This document shows, piece after piece, positions 1 to 8,953 of a DNA stretch of 64,000 nt. Under the pieces are notes generated by a model. The model worked only from the letters and a program-made list of their open reading frames with translations. It had not been told where the DNA came from and did no database searches. The DNA lies in contig NZ_QPMH01000001.1 in assembly GCF_003344765.1 (NCBI RefSeq), positions 186,001 to 250,000 of the forward strand, written 5' to 3'. Source of the stretch: Ferruginivarius sediminum (GTDB taxonomy: Bacteria; Pseudomonadota; Alphaproteobacteria; Kiloniellales; Rhodovibrionaceae). A program made the translations under genes and the position numbers. How positions within the stretch are numbered: position 1 is the stretch's first letter; each line of letters starts with the position of its first letter.

Positions 1-751
1 GGATACGTTCCTCGAGGTTGTGCTCGGGGTCGAACAGCAGGTGCGAGGCAAGCGAGCGGTCCTCGTAGACGGTGACGCGCCGCACGTCGCGAACCTCGGT
101 ATAGTCCGCCGTGGCCGATATCGGCCGCTTCGTCGCCTCGACAATCTCGAAAACCACTTCCGCCTTGTGAGGCAGAAGGGCGCCACGCCAGCGCCGCGGT
201 CGGAACGCGCTGATCGGTGTCAACGCCAGCAGCGGGGCGCCGATCGGAATGATCGGGCCGTGCGCCGACAGGTTATATGCCGTGCTGCCGGCCGGCGTGG
301 CGATAAGGATGCCGTCGCAGACCAGCTCTTCCAGCCGTGTGACTCCGTCGATCTTCACGCGGATCTTGGCCGCCTGACGGCTTTCGCGCAGCAGCGAGAC
401 CTCGTTGATGGCAAGCGCGGTCTGCGTCTCGCCGCCGTTCTCCGTCTGCTCGGCCAGCATGCGCAGCGGGTGGAGTTGCACCTCCTCCGCGCGGTCCAAC
501 CGTTCGCGAAGGTCGTCCTCGCTGTACTCGTTCATCAGGAAGCCGACGGTGCCGCGGTTCATGCCATAGATCGGCACGGACCTGTCCATGCAGCGGTGCA
601 GGCTTTCCAGCATCAGGCCGTCGCCGCCCAGGGCCACGATAACGTCGGCCTCCTCCGGCTCGACATGGTCATACCGGGCTTTCAGGCGCTTCATGGCCTC
701 CTGGGCCTCTGTGGCGTCCGAGGCGACGAAGGCGACGTGGCGGCGGTGCAT
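1..751 (-). CDS. nadK: NAD kinase (C-terminus beyond window edge)
   Basis: Phosphorylates NAD to NADP in the cytoplasm. The minus-strand reading frame opens at an ATG near 751 and stays open to the window edge, so about 250 residues are visible and the stop is missing. The diagnostic LGGDGLML motif (GGDG, nucleotide and catalytic region) lies near residue 45. It is followed by [15 protein letters not shown], then [18 protein letters not shown] near residue 160, both typical of the bacterial NadK family. The protein begins with the short [11 protein letters not shown] strand normal for alphaproteobacterial NadK. It is divergent from the neighbouring dehydrogenase gene. Identification is firm; only the extreme C-terminus is unseen. 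Confidence 0.93.
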   Translation of the reverse strand, partial: MHRRHVAFVASDATEAQEAMKRLKARYDHVEPEEADVIVALGGDGLMLESLHRCMDRSVPIYGMNRGTVGFLMNEYSEDDLRERLDRAEEVQLHPLRMLAEQTENGGETQTALAINEVSLLRESRQAAKIRVKIDGVTRLEELVCDGILIATPAGSTAYNLSAHGPIIPIGAPLLALTPISAFRPRRWRGALLPHKAEVVFEIVEATKRPISATADYTEVRDVRRVTVYEDRSLASHLLFDPEHNLEERI

Positions 752-894
752 GTCTATACCGGATGTCCCTGCAAGGTGGTTGAAGTATAACGAAGCTGTT
801 CGTGACTGCCAGGGTCGCGCATTTCCATGAATTGACACGTGTCTCGAAAGAGCAATCTCCTGACAGTCAGCCAGACAGGAAAACCGTAGACAGG

Positions 895-1704
895 ATGGCG
901 CTTCAGATGGCCACGGATTACCGATTTGCCCTCGTCACCGGCGCGTCCAGCGGCATCGGCGCCGCCTTCGCACGGACGATACCGGAAACCACGGACCTGC
1001 TGCTCACCGGCCGGGACAGCGAGCGTCTGGTTGCCTTGAGGGAGGAGTTGTCGGTCGGCGAACGAACGGTCGAATCGATACCGGCCGACCTGACGCGCGA
1101 GGGCGACCGCCGCGCCTTGATCGACAAGGCGCAGGCGCTGGAGATCGATCTGCTGATCAACAACGCCGGCATGGGACAGTTCGGCGCCGTGCTGGAAAAC
1201 GATCCGCAAGGTGAGGTCGACACCGTCCAGGTCAACTGCACCGCCGTTGTGGACCTCGCCGTGAACCTGCTGCCCGGGATGATCGACCGGGAACGGCTGG
1301 CGGGACGGCGGGCCGGGCTAATCAATGTGTCCAGCACGTTCGCCGTGCAGCCCATTCCGTATGTCGCCACCTATGCCGCCAGCAAGGCCTTTGTACAGAG
1401 CTGGACCGAGGCGTTGGCGGAGGAACTGCGTCACCAGCCCGTCGATGTGCTGGCGCTATGCCCTGGCGCCACGCGCACCGGCATGGCCGAGCGGGCAGGG
1501 CTGCGCGGCTCGATCCCCTTCGCCGGCGACCCGGAAGATGTGGCGCGGGAGGCACTCGGCGCACTGGGCCGCTGCACTGTGCACGTCAGCGGTGCGGCAT
1601 CGCGGGCGGCGCTGACGCCCTATTTCCTGCCGCGCCGGATCGCGGCCGGCGGCCTTGGCGCGGTCATGGGGTTCTTCAGCCGGGTGGGCACGCGTCGTAC
1701 CTAG
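895..1704 (+). CDS. SDR-family NAD(P)-dependent oxidoreductase
   Basis: A classical short-chain dehydrogenase of about 269 residues. The N-terminal cofactor motif TGASSGIG lies a few residues after the start. It is followed by NNAGMG, the catalytic Ser in INVSSTFA, and the YAASK catalytic Tyr/Lys pair ([15 protein letters not shown]). The post-catalytic [10 protein letters not shown] is also typical. The substrate cannot be inferred. An in-frame ATG 12 bases downstream (907) is an equally plausible start, and the frame extends further upstream without recognisable homology. The TAG stop lies inside the left terminal repeat of the palindromic element that follows. It is divergent from nadK and convergent with the amidase gene. 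Confidence 0.88.
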   Translation: MALQMATDYRFALVTGASSGIGAAFARTIPETTDLLLTGRDSERLVALREELSVGERTVESIPADLTREGDRRALIDKAQALEIDLLINNAGMGQFGAVLENDPQGEVDTVQVNCTAVVDLAVNLLPGMIDRERLAGRRAGLINVSSTFAVQPIPYVATYAASKAFVQSWTEALAEELRHQPVDVLALCPGATRTGMAERAGLRGSIPFAGDPEDVAREALGALGRCTVHVSGAASRAALTPYFLPRRIAAGGLGAVMGFFSRVGTRRT

Positions 1705-1806
1705 AGCATTTTCAGGCGAAGTGGGAACCGGTTCGCCGTCCGAAAATGCGTCAAATCAAAGAGCTAGAGCGTTTGAGCGATTCCACTGAACGCGAAAATG
1801 CTCTAG
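1701..1806. repeat. RIME1-like intergenic palindromic element (106 bp)
   Basis: A 106-bp element with perfect 13-bp terminal inverted repeats: CTAGAGCATTTTC at 1701-1713 and its complement at 1794-1806. Internally there are two hairpin modules. In the first, GCATTTTC pairs with a GAAAATGC copy ending near 1749. The second begins at another CTAGAGC at 1764 and carries GCGTT...AACGC. Length and two-palindrome design match the Rhizobium intergenic mosaic elements (RIME1) known from Rhizobiales; the family assignment is from memory. It sits exactly between two convergent genes, and its CTAG ends provide the stop codon of each. It may also act as a bidirectional transcript end, but no U-run is seen. 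Confidence 0.8.
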
Positions 1807-3233
1807 AATCCCGGGGGTCGCCGGTTCCACCAGGGCCGTGCCTGCTCAAGCTGCGCGGCGAGGCGTAGCAGCAGGGTCTCGCCGCCCATGGCGGCCATGA
1901 ACATGTTGCCCAAGGGCAAGCCGTCCTCGGACCAGACCAGCGGGATGTTCGCGGCCGGACAGCCGGTGGCGTTGGCAAGCTGCGTGAAAGGGGAGAAGGC
2001 GCCGGCGCGGCGCAGCGCCTCCTGCGGGTCGGGCAAATCGGTGTCCAGGTGGCCGAGCGGGACCGGCGGCTGCGCCAGTGTGGGCGTCAGGACCACGTCA
2101 AAGGTTTGGAAGAATTGGCCAAGTTGCCGGCCCACCATCTGGATCGAGTTGCGTGCCCTGGCATAATCGGCGGCGGTCAACTCGCGGCCGCGACGTGCCA
2201 GGAGAGCCGTCTGGGTTTCCAGTTCGCCCTCGTCGATCTGCCGGCCCAGGAACATCGAGAAGGACGCTATATCGTCCGCCGTGTGCGCGGCGACGATGGT
2301 GAGGAACGCCTCGGCGAAGGCTGTTTCGTCCAGCATTGGCGCGGCTTCCTCGACGACATGGCCGAGCGACTGGCAAAGCCGGGCCGCTTCCTCCGCCGCC
2401 GCGCGGCAGGCGGGGACCGTGGGGTAGCTGGGGCCGGCGTCGAGCTGTAAGGCGATACGCAGACGGCCGGGATCTCGCCCCACCTCCGATAGATAGGAGT
2501 CCGGTGGCGGTGGGGCCCAATATGGGTCTCCGGTCTCTGGTCCGGCGGTGGCGTCCAGCAGCGCGGCGGAATCCCGAACGCTGCGCGTGATGGCGTGCTG
2601 CGTGGCCAGGCCGCTCCAGCCCTCGCCGATCACGGGGCCCATCGGCACCCGACCCCGCGTTGGCTTCAGGCCGAACAGCCCGCAGCAGGCCGCGGGAACG
2701 CGGATCGAGCCGCCGCCGTCGCTGGCATGCGCGGCCGGGACCATGCCGCTGGCCACGGCCGCCGCCGCGCCGCCGCTGGAGCCGCCGGCGGTACGCTCCA
2801 GGTTCCAGGGATTGCGCGTGGGCGGAAAGCTTTTCGGCTCGGTCGAATAGGATAGTCCCATCTCGCTGGATGCGGTCTTGGCGCAGACCACCGCGCCGGC
2901 AGCCTCAAGGCGCGTCACCGCCGTGCTCGTACCCTTGGCCGAGACGTCTTTCAGGCAGGCCATGCCGTTCGTCGTGGGCGTCCCGTCGATGATGATGCCG
3001 AGATCCTTGATCAGATACGGCACGCCGGCAAGCGGCCCATCCTCGGGCATCAGCCGTGCCGCACGCTCTCGGGCCCGATCGAACATCTCCAGGCGGATTG
3101 CGCCGACGCGGCCATCCCGTGCTTCGATCCGTTCGATTGCCGCGTCCAGGATCTCAATGGGCTGCATCTCGCCCCGGTTGACAAGTCCGGCCAGGGCGAC
3201 GGCGTCGAAGTCCTCGTACCGGTCGAATTTCAT
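1803..3233 (-). CDS. Amidase (amidase-signature family)
   Basis: Hydrolyses an amide bond with a Ser-cisSer-Lys triad. The catalytic Lys is in PYLIKDLG (about residue 75) and the GGSSGG nucleophile loop is in [17 protein letters not shown]. The cis-Ser segment [29 protein letters not shown] follows. About 476 residues, a normal family length. The chosen start is the ATG giving [12 protein letters not shown]; an upstream GTG would add 21 residues without family resemblance. It is probably not GatA, since no gatC or gatB is nearby, so a broad-specificity or catabolic amidase is more likely. Its TAG stop is contributed by the right end of the palindromic element. Confidence 0.88.
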   Translation of the reverse strand: MKFDRYEDFDAVALAGLVNRGEMQPIEILDAAIERIEARDGRVGAIRLEMFDRARERAARLMPEDGPLAGVPYLIKDLGIIIDGTPTTNGMACLKDVSAKGTSTAVTRLEAAGAVVCAKTASSEMGLSYSTEPKSFPPTRNPWNLERTAGGSSGGAAAAVASGMVPAAHASDGGGSIRVPAACCGLFGLKPTRGRVPMGPVIGEGWSGLATQHAITRSVRDSAALLDATAGPETGDPYWAPPPPDSYLSEVGRDPGRLRIALQLDAGPSYPTVPACRAAAEEAARLCQSLGHVVEEAAPMLDETAFAEAFLTIVAAHTADDIASFSMFLGRQIDEGELETQTALLARRGRELTAADYARARNSIQMVGRQLGQFFQTFDVVLTPTLAQPPVPLGHLDTDLPDPQEALRRAGAFSPFTQLANATGCPAANIPLVWSEDGLPLGNMFMAAMGGETLLLRLAAQLEQARPWWNRRPPGF

Positions 3234-3361
3234 GGTGCTGCACCCGATGCTCGGGGAATGCTCATTCAAGCCGCCAACGTAGCGAGCCAGCGACACCTTA
3301 CCTGAAGAAGCCGAACTTCCGTGCCAAGGGGAACCCGCGTCCGACAGGAATGTCCAGTAGC

Positions 3362-3802
3362 CTACCGCCCCTGTGCATTCATCAGATGCGACTTGTATTT
3401 TAGATCGTAGTGCAGGAAATGATCGAGGATAAGCTCCTTGATGGTCAGGGATTGATCCAGAAGCCCGTCCAGGTTATTTGGAGACGTAAAGGTGAATTCG
3501 CCATATATCTCGTTAATTCTCGCTTCGAGGTTGCGGTGCTCGATCGCGTGGGCTGGAAGCTGCGAGTAATTGTATCGCAGCATAATCTGTTCTTCATGGA
3601 TGAAGTGGAATTTATGATTTGAAATCATCCGTGTAATGAGCGTGTCGAGCGTCGTTTTGTTCGCTTCCTTCGACAAAACGTGGTCCACAAATCGATTTAT
3701 CTCATCGAACAGATGTCGATGCTCAAGGTCGATCTCAGCCTGGCCAACATTGAAGGCGTCAACCCAGGGAATCTGCTCAAGCCGGGAGTCGATTTCCGCC
3801 AT
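3362..3802 (-). CDS. Bacteriohemerythrin-type di-iron oxygen-binding protein
   Basis: A single-domain hemerythrin of 146 residues. Likely iron ligands are the His in IDLEHRHLF (about 28), the NHKFHFIHEEQIM segment with two His and a Glu (about 62-72), the EH in AHAIEH, and the terminal HFLHYDLKYKSH with His and Asp. The N-terminal WVDAFNVGQAEID is the classic bacteriohemerythrin start. It is cytosolic with no signal peptide and no fused signalling domain. The likely role is O2 binding, delivery or sensing. Base composition of the gene and its upstream region is visibly more AT-rich than the neighbours, suggesting horizontal acquisition. It is flanked by the amidase and moaA genes on the same strand but with its own upstream gap. 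Confidence 0.9.
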   Translation of the reverse strand: MAEIDSRLEQIPWVDAFNVGQAEIDLEHRHLFDEINRFVDHVLSKEANKTTLDTLITRMISNHKFHFIHEEQIMLRYNYSQLPAHAIEHRNLEARINEIYGEFTFTSPNNLDGLLDQSLTIKELILDHFLHYDLKYKSHLMNAQGR

Positions 3803-3980
3803 TCCGCATGTCCATCCATGATTGGAGCATGATGCACGCAGAGAGAGTGCCCAAATGCTTTCATTCAGGAAATAAAATAACGTTCTAACTAAAAATTTAT
3901 TACTTAGCCGGTGTTCAGGCAGGCAGGGTGCTCAGACACCGGTACGGGTGCGCCCGTTGCCGGTCAAGCGCGTGGTGGGC

Positions 3981-4979
3981 TCAGCCGCCCGTCACGCTCA
4001 TGTGCCGGCCCACGGAGGCGCGGCGATGGCGCCGGTCGATCACGAAATCGTGCCCCTTCGGCTTGCGCGAGATCGCCTCGTGAATGGCATCCACCACCAC
4101 GCGGTCGTCGTCGCTGGCCCGCAGCGGCGCGCGCAGGTCCGCCGAATCCTCTTGACCCAGGCACATGTACAGCATGCCGGTGCAGGTGAGGCGCACGCGG
4201 TTGCAGCTTTCGCAGAAATTGTGGGTCATTGGCGTGATGAAGCCGATGCGCCCGCCTGTCTCCTCGCAATGCGCATAGCGGGCCGGTCCGCCGGTCTTGT
4301 AGTCGATATCCTCCAGCGTATAGCGCTGCTGCAACTGTCCGCGAAGCATTGACAGCGGCAGGTATTGCTCCAGCCGGTTCTCGCCGACGTCGCCCATCGG
4401 CATCACCTCGATGAAGGTGATGTCCCAACCTTCGCCGTGCGCCCAGTCGATCAGCTTCTCGAACTCGTCGTCGTTGACGCCCTTCAGGGCCACGGTGTTG
4501 ATCTTGACGTGCAAACCGGCCTGCTTTGCCGCTTCCAGCCCGGCCATGACGCGGTCGTAGCGGCCCCAGCGGGTGATCGCCTTGAACTTGTCCGGGTCCA
4601 GCGTATCGAAGGACACGTTGACGCGCTTCACGCCCAGATCGACAAGCTGCTGCGCATAGCGGGCAAGCTGACTGGCGTTCGTCGTGATCGTCAGTTCCTC
4701 CAGCGCGCCGCTGGCCAGGTGACGGCTCAGGCGTTCGATCAGCCACATGATGTTGCGTCGGACCAGCGGCTCGCCGCCCGTCAGCCGCAGCTTCTTCACG
4801 CCGACACCGACGAAGACGCTGCACAGCCGGTCCAGTTCCTCAAGGCTCAGGACCTCCTTCTTCGGCAGGAAGGTCATGTCCTCGGCCATGCAGTAAACGC
4901 AGCGGAAGTCGCAGCGATCCGTCACCGATACGCGCAAGTAGCTGATATCGCGTCCGAACGGATCGACCAGTTCACTCAT
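3981..4979 (-). CDS. moaA: GTP 3',8-cyclase (molybdenum cofactor biosynthesis MoaA)
   Basis: A radical SAM enzyme that starts molybdopterin synthesis by converting GTP to 3',8-cyclo-7,8-dihydro-GTP. The N-terminal 4Fe-4S motif is RCDFRCVYC (CX3CX2C). The C-terminal substrate-binding cluster is [19 protein letters not shown] (CX2CX13C). The LTGGEPL motif follows the first cluster. The protein ends in the double glycine needed for activity. The chosen ATG ([18 protein letters not shown]) is preceded by a GGAG at good spacing; an upstream start would add 19 non-conserved residues. About 332 residues. No other Moco genes are adjacent. Confidence 0.95.
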   Translation of the reverse strand: MSELVDPFGRDISYLRVSVTDRCDFRCVYCMAEDMTFLPKKEVLSLEELDRLCSVFVGVGVKKLRLTGGEPLVRRNIMWLIERLSRHLASGALEELTITTNASQLARYAQQLVDLGVKRVNVSFDTLDPDKFKAITRWGRYDRVMAGLEAAKQAGLHVKINTVALKGVNDDEFEKLIDWAHGEGWDITFIEVMPMGDVGENRLEQYLPLSMLRGQLQQRYTLEDIDYKTGGPARYAHCEETGGRIGFITPMTHNFCESCNRVRLTCTGMLYMCLGQEDSADLRAPLRASDDDRVVVDAIHEAISRKPKGHDFVIDRRHRRASVGRHMSVTGG

Positions 4980-5208
4980 CGTGTACTCCGCGCCATGTTG
5001 CATCCGTGTGCGCCGATGGAAGCAGGTTCCAGCCACCGGCGCAACGTTGTATTCGCCAGACTATAACGGATTCCGAACCGTTTTTCTCCCCTAAAGAACG
5101 TGGGACTTTTCGCGACGTATGGCAAACACCGATCCCGCGCGGGTCTTCGCCGGGACCGGCTCGTCACGCTTGCCGTGAGCCATCCTACGGCCTAGCCTTC
5201 CCGGCGAT

Positions 5209-5532
5209 ATGAAGGGGTCGTCACCGCAGTCCGCTCTTGACCGTCCGTTCGCCCGTGTGGTGGCCGCGCTTGTCGTGCTGGCGGTGGCTGGCGTGCTGCT
5301 GCGGATTCACTGGGACGACTTGTTTCCGCCGCCTCAGCAGGCTGCGGAGCAGGGAACGGACGCCTACCGCGCCTGCCTGGACAAGCGGCTGGCCGATATC
5401 GCGGCGATGCGGGAGCAGGACGTGATCGCGGCCGAGCGCGCGGAACTGTTCCGCCAGCGCGCGGAGGCCTATTGCCGCGCCCGGGAAGGGGGCGGCAGCG
5501 TTCCGACGGGCCCGGTGCTGCCCGGCAACTAG
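5209..5532 (+). CDS. Small membrane-anchored protein of unknown function
   Basis: 107 residues. The N-terminus is followed by a single hydrophobic segment at about residues 18-32 (VVAALVVLAVAGVLL). The rest is a hydrophilic, Ala/Glu/Arg-rich, probably helical domain with two cysteines (YRACLDKR and YCRAREG) about 34 residues apart. These would lie in the periplasm if the N-terminus is inside, so a disulfide is possible. I do not recognise a family. It lies 25 bases upstream of the exported metallo-beta-lactamase-fold gene on the same strand, so the two may be co-transcribed. Confidence 0.6.
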   Translation: MKGSSPQSALDRPFARVVAALVVLAVAGVLLRIHWDDLFPPPQQAAEQGTDAYRACLDKRLADIAAMREQDVIAAERAELFRQRAEAYCRAREGGGSVPTGPVLPGN

Positions 5533-5560
5533 ATTTATCGAGCCAAGCAGGGAGGACATG

Positions 5561-6328
5561 ATGAAATCACTACTGCGCGCCTTTTCGACGGCGCTTCTGG
5601 GCGGGGCGATGCTGCTGGCCGGGACGGTGGGTGCCGTGGCCGCCGACGGCAAGATCGGCCTGAAGTTCCTGGGCCATGCCACCTTCGAGGTAACGTCGCC
5701 CGGCGGCACCACGATCCTGCTTGACCCGTTCCTGAGCAAGAATCCGAAGACCCCGGAAGAATACAAGGACATTGGCCAGTACCAGCCGGATGCCATCCTG
5801 GTAACGCACAGCCATTTCGATCACGTGGCCGATGCCGAGGCCATCGCCAAGGCCTCCGGCGCGCCCATCATCGGGGCGTACGAACACGCCGGCGCGATGG
5901 ACGTACCGAAGGACCAGCAGAAGGGCGGCAACGTCGGCGGCAAGTACCAAGTGGGCGATGTCACGGTGCACTACGTTCCCGCCATGCATTCCAGCGACCC
6001 CGGCGGCCGGCCGGTCGGCTTCGTGCTGGAGTTCAACGACGGGCGCACGCTCTACGACACCGGCGACACCTGGATTTTCGGCGACATGGCCTTGATCGAG
6101 GAGATCCACAGCCCGGACATCGTGCTGCTGCAGGCCGGCGGCGGACCTTACAACCAGGATCCGGAGATCGCGCGGATGGCGATCGACAAGTATTTCGATC
6201 CGGAGGTTGTCGTGCCGATGCACTATGGCACCTTCGGCGTTCTGGCGAGTGATGCGGACGTGGAGGCCGCGCTGGCCGATCATCCCGCGGTGCGAATCAT
6301 GCAGCCGGGTGACTCGGCCGAGTTCTGA
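5561..6328 (+). CDS. Exported metal-dependent hydrolase, metallo-beta-lactamase fold (UPF0173-like)
   Basis: About 255 residues. It begins with a basic stretch and hydrophobic core ending AVAA (residues 1-28), a probable Sec signal peptide. The mature part starts KIGLKFLGHATFEV, typical of the UPF0173 branch. The metal-binding motif THSHFDHVAD (HXHXDH) is present, followed by a conserved His (PAMHSS), an Asp in LYDTGDT and a late His in VPMHYGTF. The second ATG was chosen because GGAGG lies five bases upstream of it but only two from the first. The substrate is unknown. Most UPF0173 proteins I know are cytoplasmic, so the signal peptide is notable. Confidence 0.85.
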   Translation: MKSLLRAFSTALLGGAMLLAGTVGAVAADGKIGLKFLGHATFEVTSPGGTTILLDPFLSKNPKTPEEYKDIGQYQPDAILVTHSHFDHVADAEAIAKASGAPIIGAYEHAGAMDVPKDQQKGGNVGGKYQVGDVTVHYVPAMHSSDPGGRPVGFVLEFNDGRTLYDTGDTWIFGDMALIEEIHSPDIVLLQAGGGPYNQDPEIARMAIDKYFDPEVVVPMHYGTFGVLASDADVEAALADHPAVRIMQPGDSAEF

Positions 6329-6380
6329 TCCGGCTTCGCCGTTGCTCGAATCGGGCGGCGGCGCTTCCCATATCCGTGTC

Positions 6381-6815
6381 ATGGAACACATCGAATACCC
6401 GGACCTCGACACCTGGGAAGAGCGCCGCCACTGGTTCGAGTCGCTGGAGGACGAACGGGGGCGGGGCGGCGCCGCCCCGGCCTTGAGCGAGCAGGCCTGC
6501 GCGCTGATGCTCGATCTCCAGGCGGTGTATTGCGCCGGCGCCTGGGCGGCGGCCGTGATCCTGGCCGCGACCATCGTGGATTCGCAGGGTCGCTTCACCA
6601 GCACGGACCCGGCCCTGGCGGAGGAGCTTGCGTGGCTTCGCCGCACGCGCAATGCGCTGATGCACGAGAACCCGAAACTGCCGGTCATTACGGTGGAGGA
6701 CCAGTGGCAGAACCGCCGCGAGTGGGCACGCTGCGCCAAGCGTGCGGTGGCGGTGGCGATGGCCGCGCTCTATCCCGGCGAGGCGGATAAGGACAGGAGA
6801 GCGAAACGGGCATGA
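6381..6815 (+). CDS. Conserved hypothetical protein with HEPN-like RX4H motif
   Basis: 144 residues, acidic at the N-terminus and helical throughout. The central part (LSEQACALMLDLQAVYCAGA then WAAAVILAATIVDSQ) and WLRRTRNALMHEN resemble the all-helical DUF4145/HEPN layout. There, an Arg and His separated by four residues (RNALMH here) form an RNase or nucleotide-binding site. The chosen ATG begins MEHIEYPDLDTW; the frame continues upstream inside the previous gene without homology. The stop overlaps the acylphosphatase start (ATGA), so the two are translationally coupled. Assignment to HEPN is inference from motif spacing and predicted helicity. Confidence 0.6.
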   Translation: MEHIEYPDLDTWEERRHWFESLEDERGRGGAAPALSEQACALMLDLQAVYCAGAWAAAVILAATIVDSQGRFTSTDPALAEELAWLRRTRNALMHENPKLPVITVEDQWQNRREWARCAKRAVAVAMAALYPGEADKDRRAKRA

Positions 6816-7087
6816 AACGGGTGCGTGCGATCATTCATGGCCGGGTCCAGGGCGTCTGGTATCGCGGCTGGACGGTCGACGAGGCGGCGCGGCGCGGTCT
6901 TCACGGGTGGGTGCGCAATCGCCACGACGGGACCGTCGAGGCGATCTTCGCGGGTGATGAATCACTGGTCGACGACATGGTGTCCGAATGCTGGAACGGG
7001 CCGTCGGCCGCCTATGTCCGCAACGTCGAGGTGGAGCCCTTCCACGAGCCGGTGGAGCCCGGTTTCCATCAGGTGTCAAGCGTTTAA
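6812..7087 (+). CDS. acyP: Acylphosphatase
   Basis: A 91-residue small alpha/beta enzyme that hydrolyses acyl phosphates such as acetyl phosphate or 1,3-bisphosphoglycerate. The signature GRVQGVWYRGW carries the phosphate-binding loop and catalytic Arg. GLHGWVRNRHDGTVEAIFAG carries the catalytic Asn. Length and layout are standard. It overlaps the upstream HEPN-like gene by four bases and precedes msrA after a short gap. Confidence 0.95.
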   Translation: MKRVRAIIHGRVQGVWYRGWTVDEAARRGLHGWVRNRHDGTVEAIFAGDESLVDDMVSECWNGPSAAYVRNVEVEPFHEPVEPGFHQVSSV

Positions 7088-7195
7088 GGCTTCGGTTTCC
7101 GCGCTTCGTGCCAGCCTCCGACGACGGCGCCATCTGGACGCAGCCCACCCGATGCCTACATCATGAGCGGGAAACGCACGTAGAGGAGACACGCG

Positions 7196-7666
7196 ATGGC
7201 CACCGCCACATTCGCCGCCGGCTGCTTCTGGGGTGTCGAAGCCGCTTTCCGTCAGGTGCAGGGCGTTCTCGCGACGCGCGTCGGCTACATGGGCGGCACG
7301 CTGGCCAATCCCAGCTACGAGGACGTCTGCACCGACCGCACCGGGCATGCCGAGGTCGTGCAGGTGGACTTCGATCCCGCGAGGGTGAGTTACGAGCAGC
7401 TTCTCGACGTGTTCTGGGAGGCCCACGATCCCACCCAGAAAAACCGGCAGGGCCCCGATGTGGGCACGCAGTACCGCTCGGCCATATTTCACCACGACGA
7501 CGCCCAGCGCGAGGCGGCGGAGGCCTCGAAAGCGCGGCTTTCGCAGTCCGGCAAGGACAGCCGCCCCGTCGCCACCGAGATCGCCCCCGCCCAGACCTTC
7601 TGGCTGGCCGAGGACTATCACCAGCAGTACCTGGAGAAGCGCGGCCTGGCGACGTGCGGGATCTGA
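7196..7666 (+). CDS. msrA: Peptide methionine sulfoxide reductase MsrA
   Basis: Reduces methionine-S-sulfoxide in proteins. The active-site GCFWG motif is at residues 9-13. It is followed by [30 protein letters not shown] and the [11 protein letters not shown] substrate-binding segment. A C-terminal Cys (LATCGI) is placed as a recycling cysteine. 156 residues, with a good GAGGAGA ribosome binding site upstream. No MsrB is adjacent. It is likely a stand-alone cytoplasmic repair enzyme. Confidence 0.95.
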   Translation: MATATFAAGCFWGVEAAFRQVQGVLATRVGYMGGTLANPSYEDVCTDRTGHAEVVQVDFDPARVSYEQLLDVFWEAHDPTQKNRQGPDVGTQYRSAIFHHDDAQREAAEASKARLSQSGKDSRPVATEIAPAQTFWLAEDYHQQYLEKRGLATCGI

Positions 7667-7813
7667 GGTCGTTCGACTTCTAGGGTTGTAGCTGCTCAAG
7701 GCTTCATTGTGCCGGTACGCCTTGGTGGTCATACCGCGACGCCCTTGCGCCGGTTGCGGGAACCGGGCATGCATGTCCGAAGTATCCAACGGGACTTTTA
7801 GCGGAGGACAGGC

Positions 7814-8914
7814 GTGAGCGAGGCGACGACCGAGGCTGTGCGGGACTTGGGCGGCACTGAGGAGATTCGGTTTCAGCGGCGCGGCGGGCTGGGCGAGGTC
7901 GAGATGACCCGGCCGAAGGCGCTGAACGCGTTGACGCTGGACATGATCCGCCACTTCGACCCGCTGTTGCGCGATTGGGCGCGCGATCCGGCGGTACAGG
8001 CCGTGGTGATCCGCGGCGCCGGCGAGAAGGCATTCTGCGCCGGCGGTGACGTGCGCGCGGTGTGGGATGCCGGCAAGGCGGGCGACGATCTCACGGCGGT
8101 GTTCTTCCGCGAGGAGTACACGCTGAACCGCCGCATCCACGCCTATCCGAAGCCTTACATTGCGCTGATCGACGGTATCACCATGGGCGGCGGCGTCGGG
8201 CTGTCGGTGCATGGCAGTCACCGTATCGCGGGCGACCGCACGATGGTGGCCATGCCGGAAACGGCGATCGGCTTCTTTCCGGATGTCGGGGCGACCTGGG
8301 TCCTGCCGCGCCTGGAAGGGCAGACCGGCATGTACATGGCCCTCACCGGAGCGCGGCTGAAGACGGCGGACGCTGTCCACGCCGGCTTCGCCACGCACTA
8401 TGTGCCGAGCGAGCGTGGCGACGAACTGAACGACGCGCTGGCGGCGGCAAGCTGGTCGGGCGATCCGAAGGCTGTCGTCGACGGCGTGCTGGCCGATTTC
8501 GCGGCCGATCCCGGCCCGGCGCCGCTCGCCGAGCAGCGCGCCGCGATCGACCGCTGCTTCGGGCGGAACAGCGTCGAGGATATCCTCCGTGCGCTGGAGG
8601 CCGAGGGCGGCGACTGGGCGGCGAAGACGCTGGAGACGCTGGGCCAACGCTCGCCCACCTCGTTGAAGCTGACCTTCGCGGCGCTGCGTCGCGGGGCGGA
8701 GATGGACTTCGACGACTGCATGCGGATGGAATACCGTCTCAGTCAGGCCTGCATGGCGGGGCACGAGTTCTACGAGGGCATCCGTGCCGTCCTGGTGGAG
8801 AAGGATCATGCCCCGAAGTGGCGGCCGGCGACGCTTGCCGAGGTCGACGACGCCGAGATCGAGCGCGCCTTCGCGCCGCTGGGCGAGCGCGACCTGGCAT
8901 TCGTCGACGACTGA
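7814..8914 (+). CDS. 3-hydroxyisobutyryl-CoA hydrolase (enoyl-CoA hydratase/isomerase family)
   Basis: A crotonase-fold protein of 366 residues, the length of HIBCH-type hydrolases rather than the roughly 260 residues of plain hydratases. The motifs are EKAFCAGGDVRAVWD (oxyanion hole), DGITMGGGVGLSVHGSHRI and MPETAIGFFPDVGATWVLPRL, the last carrying the acidic catalytic residues. A GTG start is preceded by GGAGGA at good spacing. In valine degradation the enzyme frees 3-hydroxyisobutyrate, which is the substrate of the dehydrogenase encoded 40 bases downstream. That linkage supports HIBCH over a generic enoyl-CoA hydratase. Confidence 0.88.
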   Translation: MSEATTEAVRDLGGTEEIRFQRRGGLGEVEMTRPKALNALTLDMIRHFDPLLRDWARDPAVQAVVIRGAGEKAFCAGGDVRAVWDAGKAGDDLTAVFFREEYTLNRRIHAYPKPYIALIDGITMGGGVGLSVHGSHRIAGDRTMVAMPETAIGFFPDVGATWVLPRLEGQTGMYMALTGARLKTADAVHAGFATHYVPSERGDELNDALAAASWSGDPKAVVDGVLADFAADPGPAPLAEQRAAIDRCFGRNSVEDILRALEAEGGDWAAKTLETLGQRSPTSLKLTFAALRRGAEMDFDDCMRMEYRLSQACMAGHEFYEGIRAVLVEKDHAPKWRPATLAEVDDAEIERAFAPLGERDLAFVDD

Positions 8915-8953
8915 CGATCACGCAAGGCACGAAGCAACGGGGAGGCAGACGTC

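Noticed and set aside
20..790. Plus-strand open frame of about 250 codons at the window start
   Set aside because: It is antisense to nadK, whose minus-strand translation has all NAD kinase motifs. The plus product is Arg/His/Gln-rich with no family resemblance.
3908..3942. Hairpin CCGGTGT...ACACCGG downstream of moaA
   Set aside because: Only a 7-bp stem with a 21-base loop and no adjacent T-run on the moaA strand. Too weak to call a terminator.
4980..5208. Possible molybdenum-cofactor riboswitch upstream of moaA
   Set aside because: The gap is long enough, but I could not fold it convincingly into the Moco RNA pattern by eye. A covariance-model search would decide.
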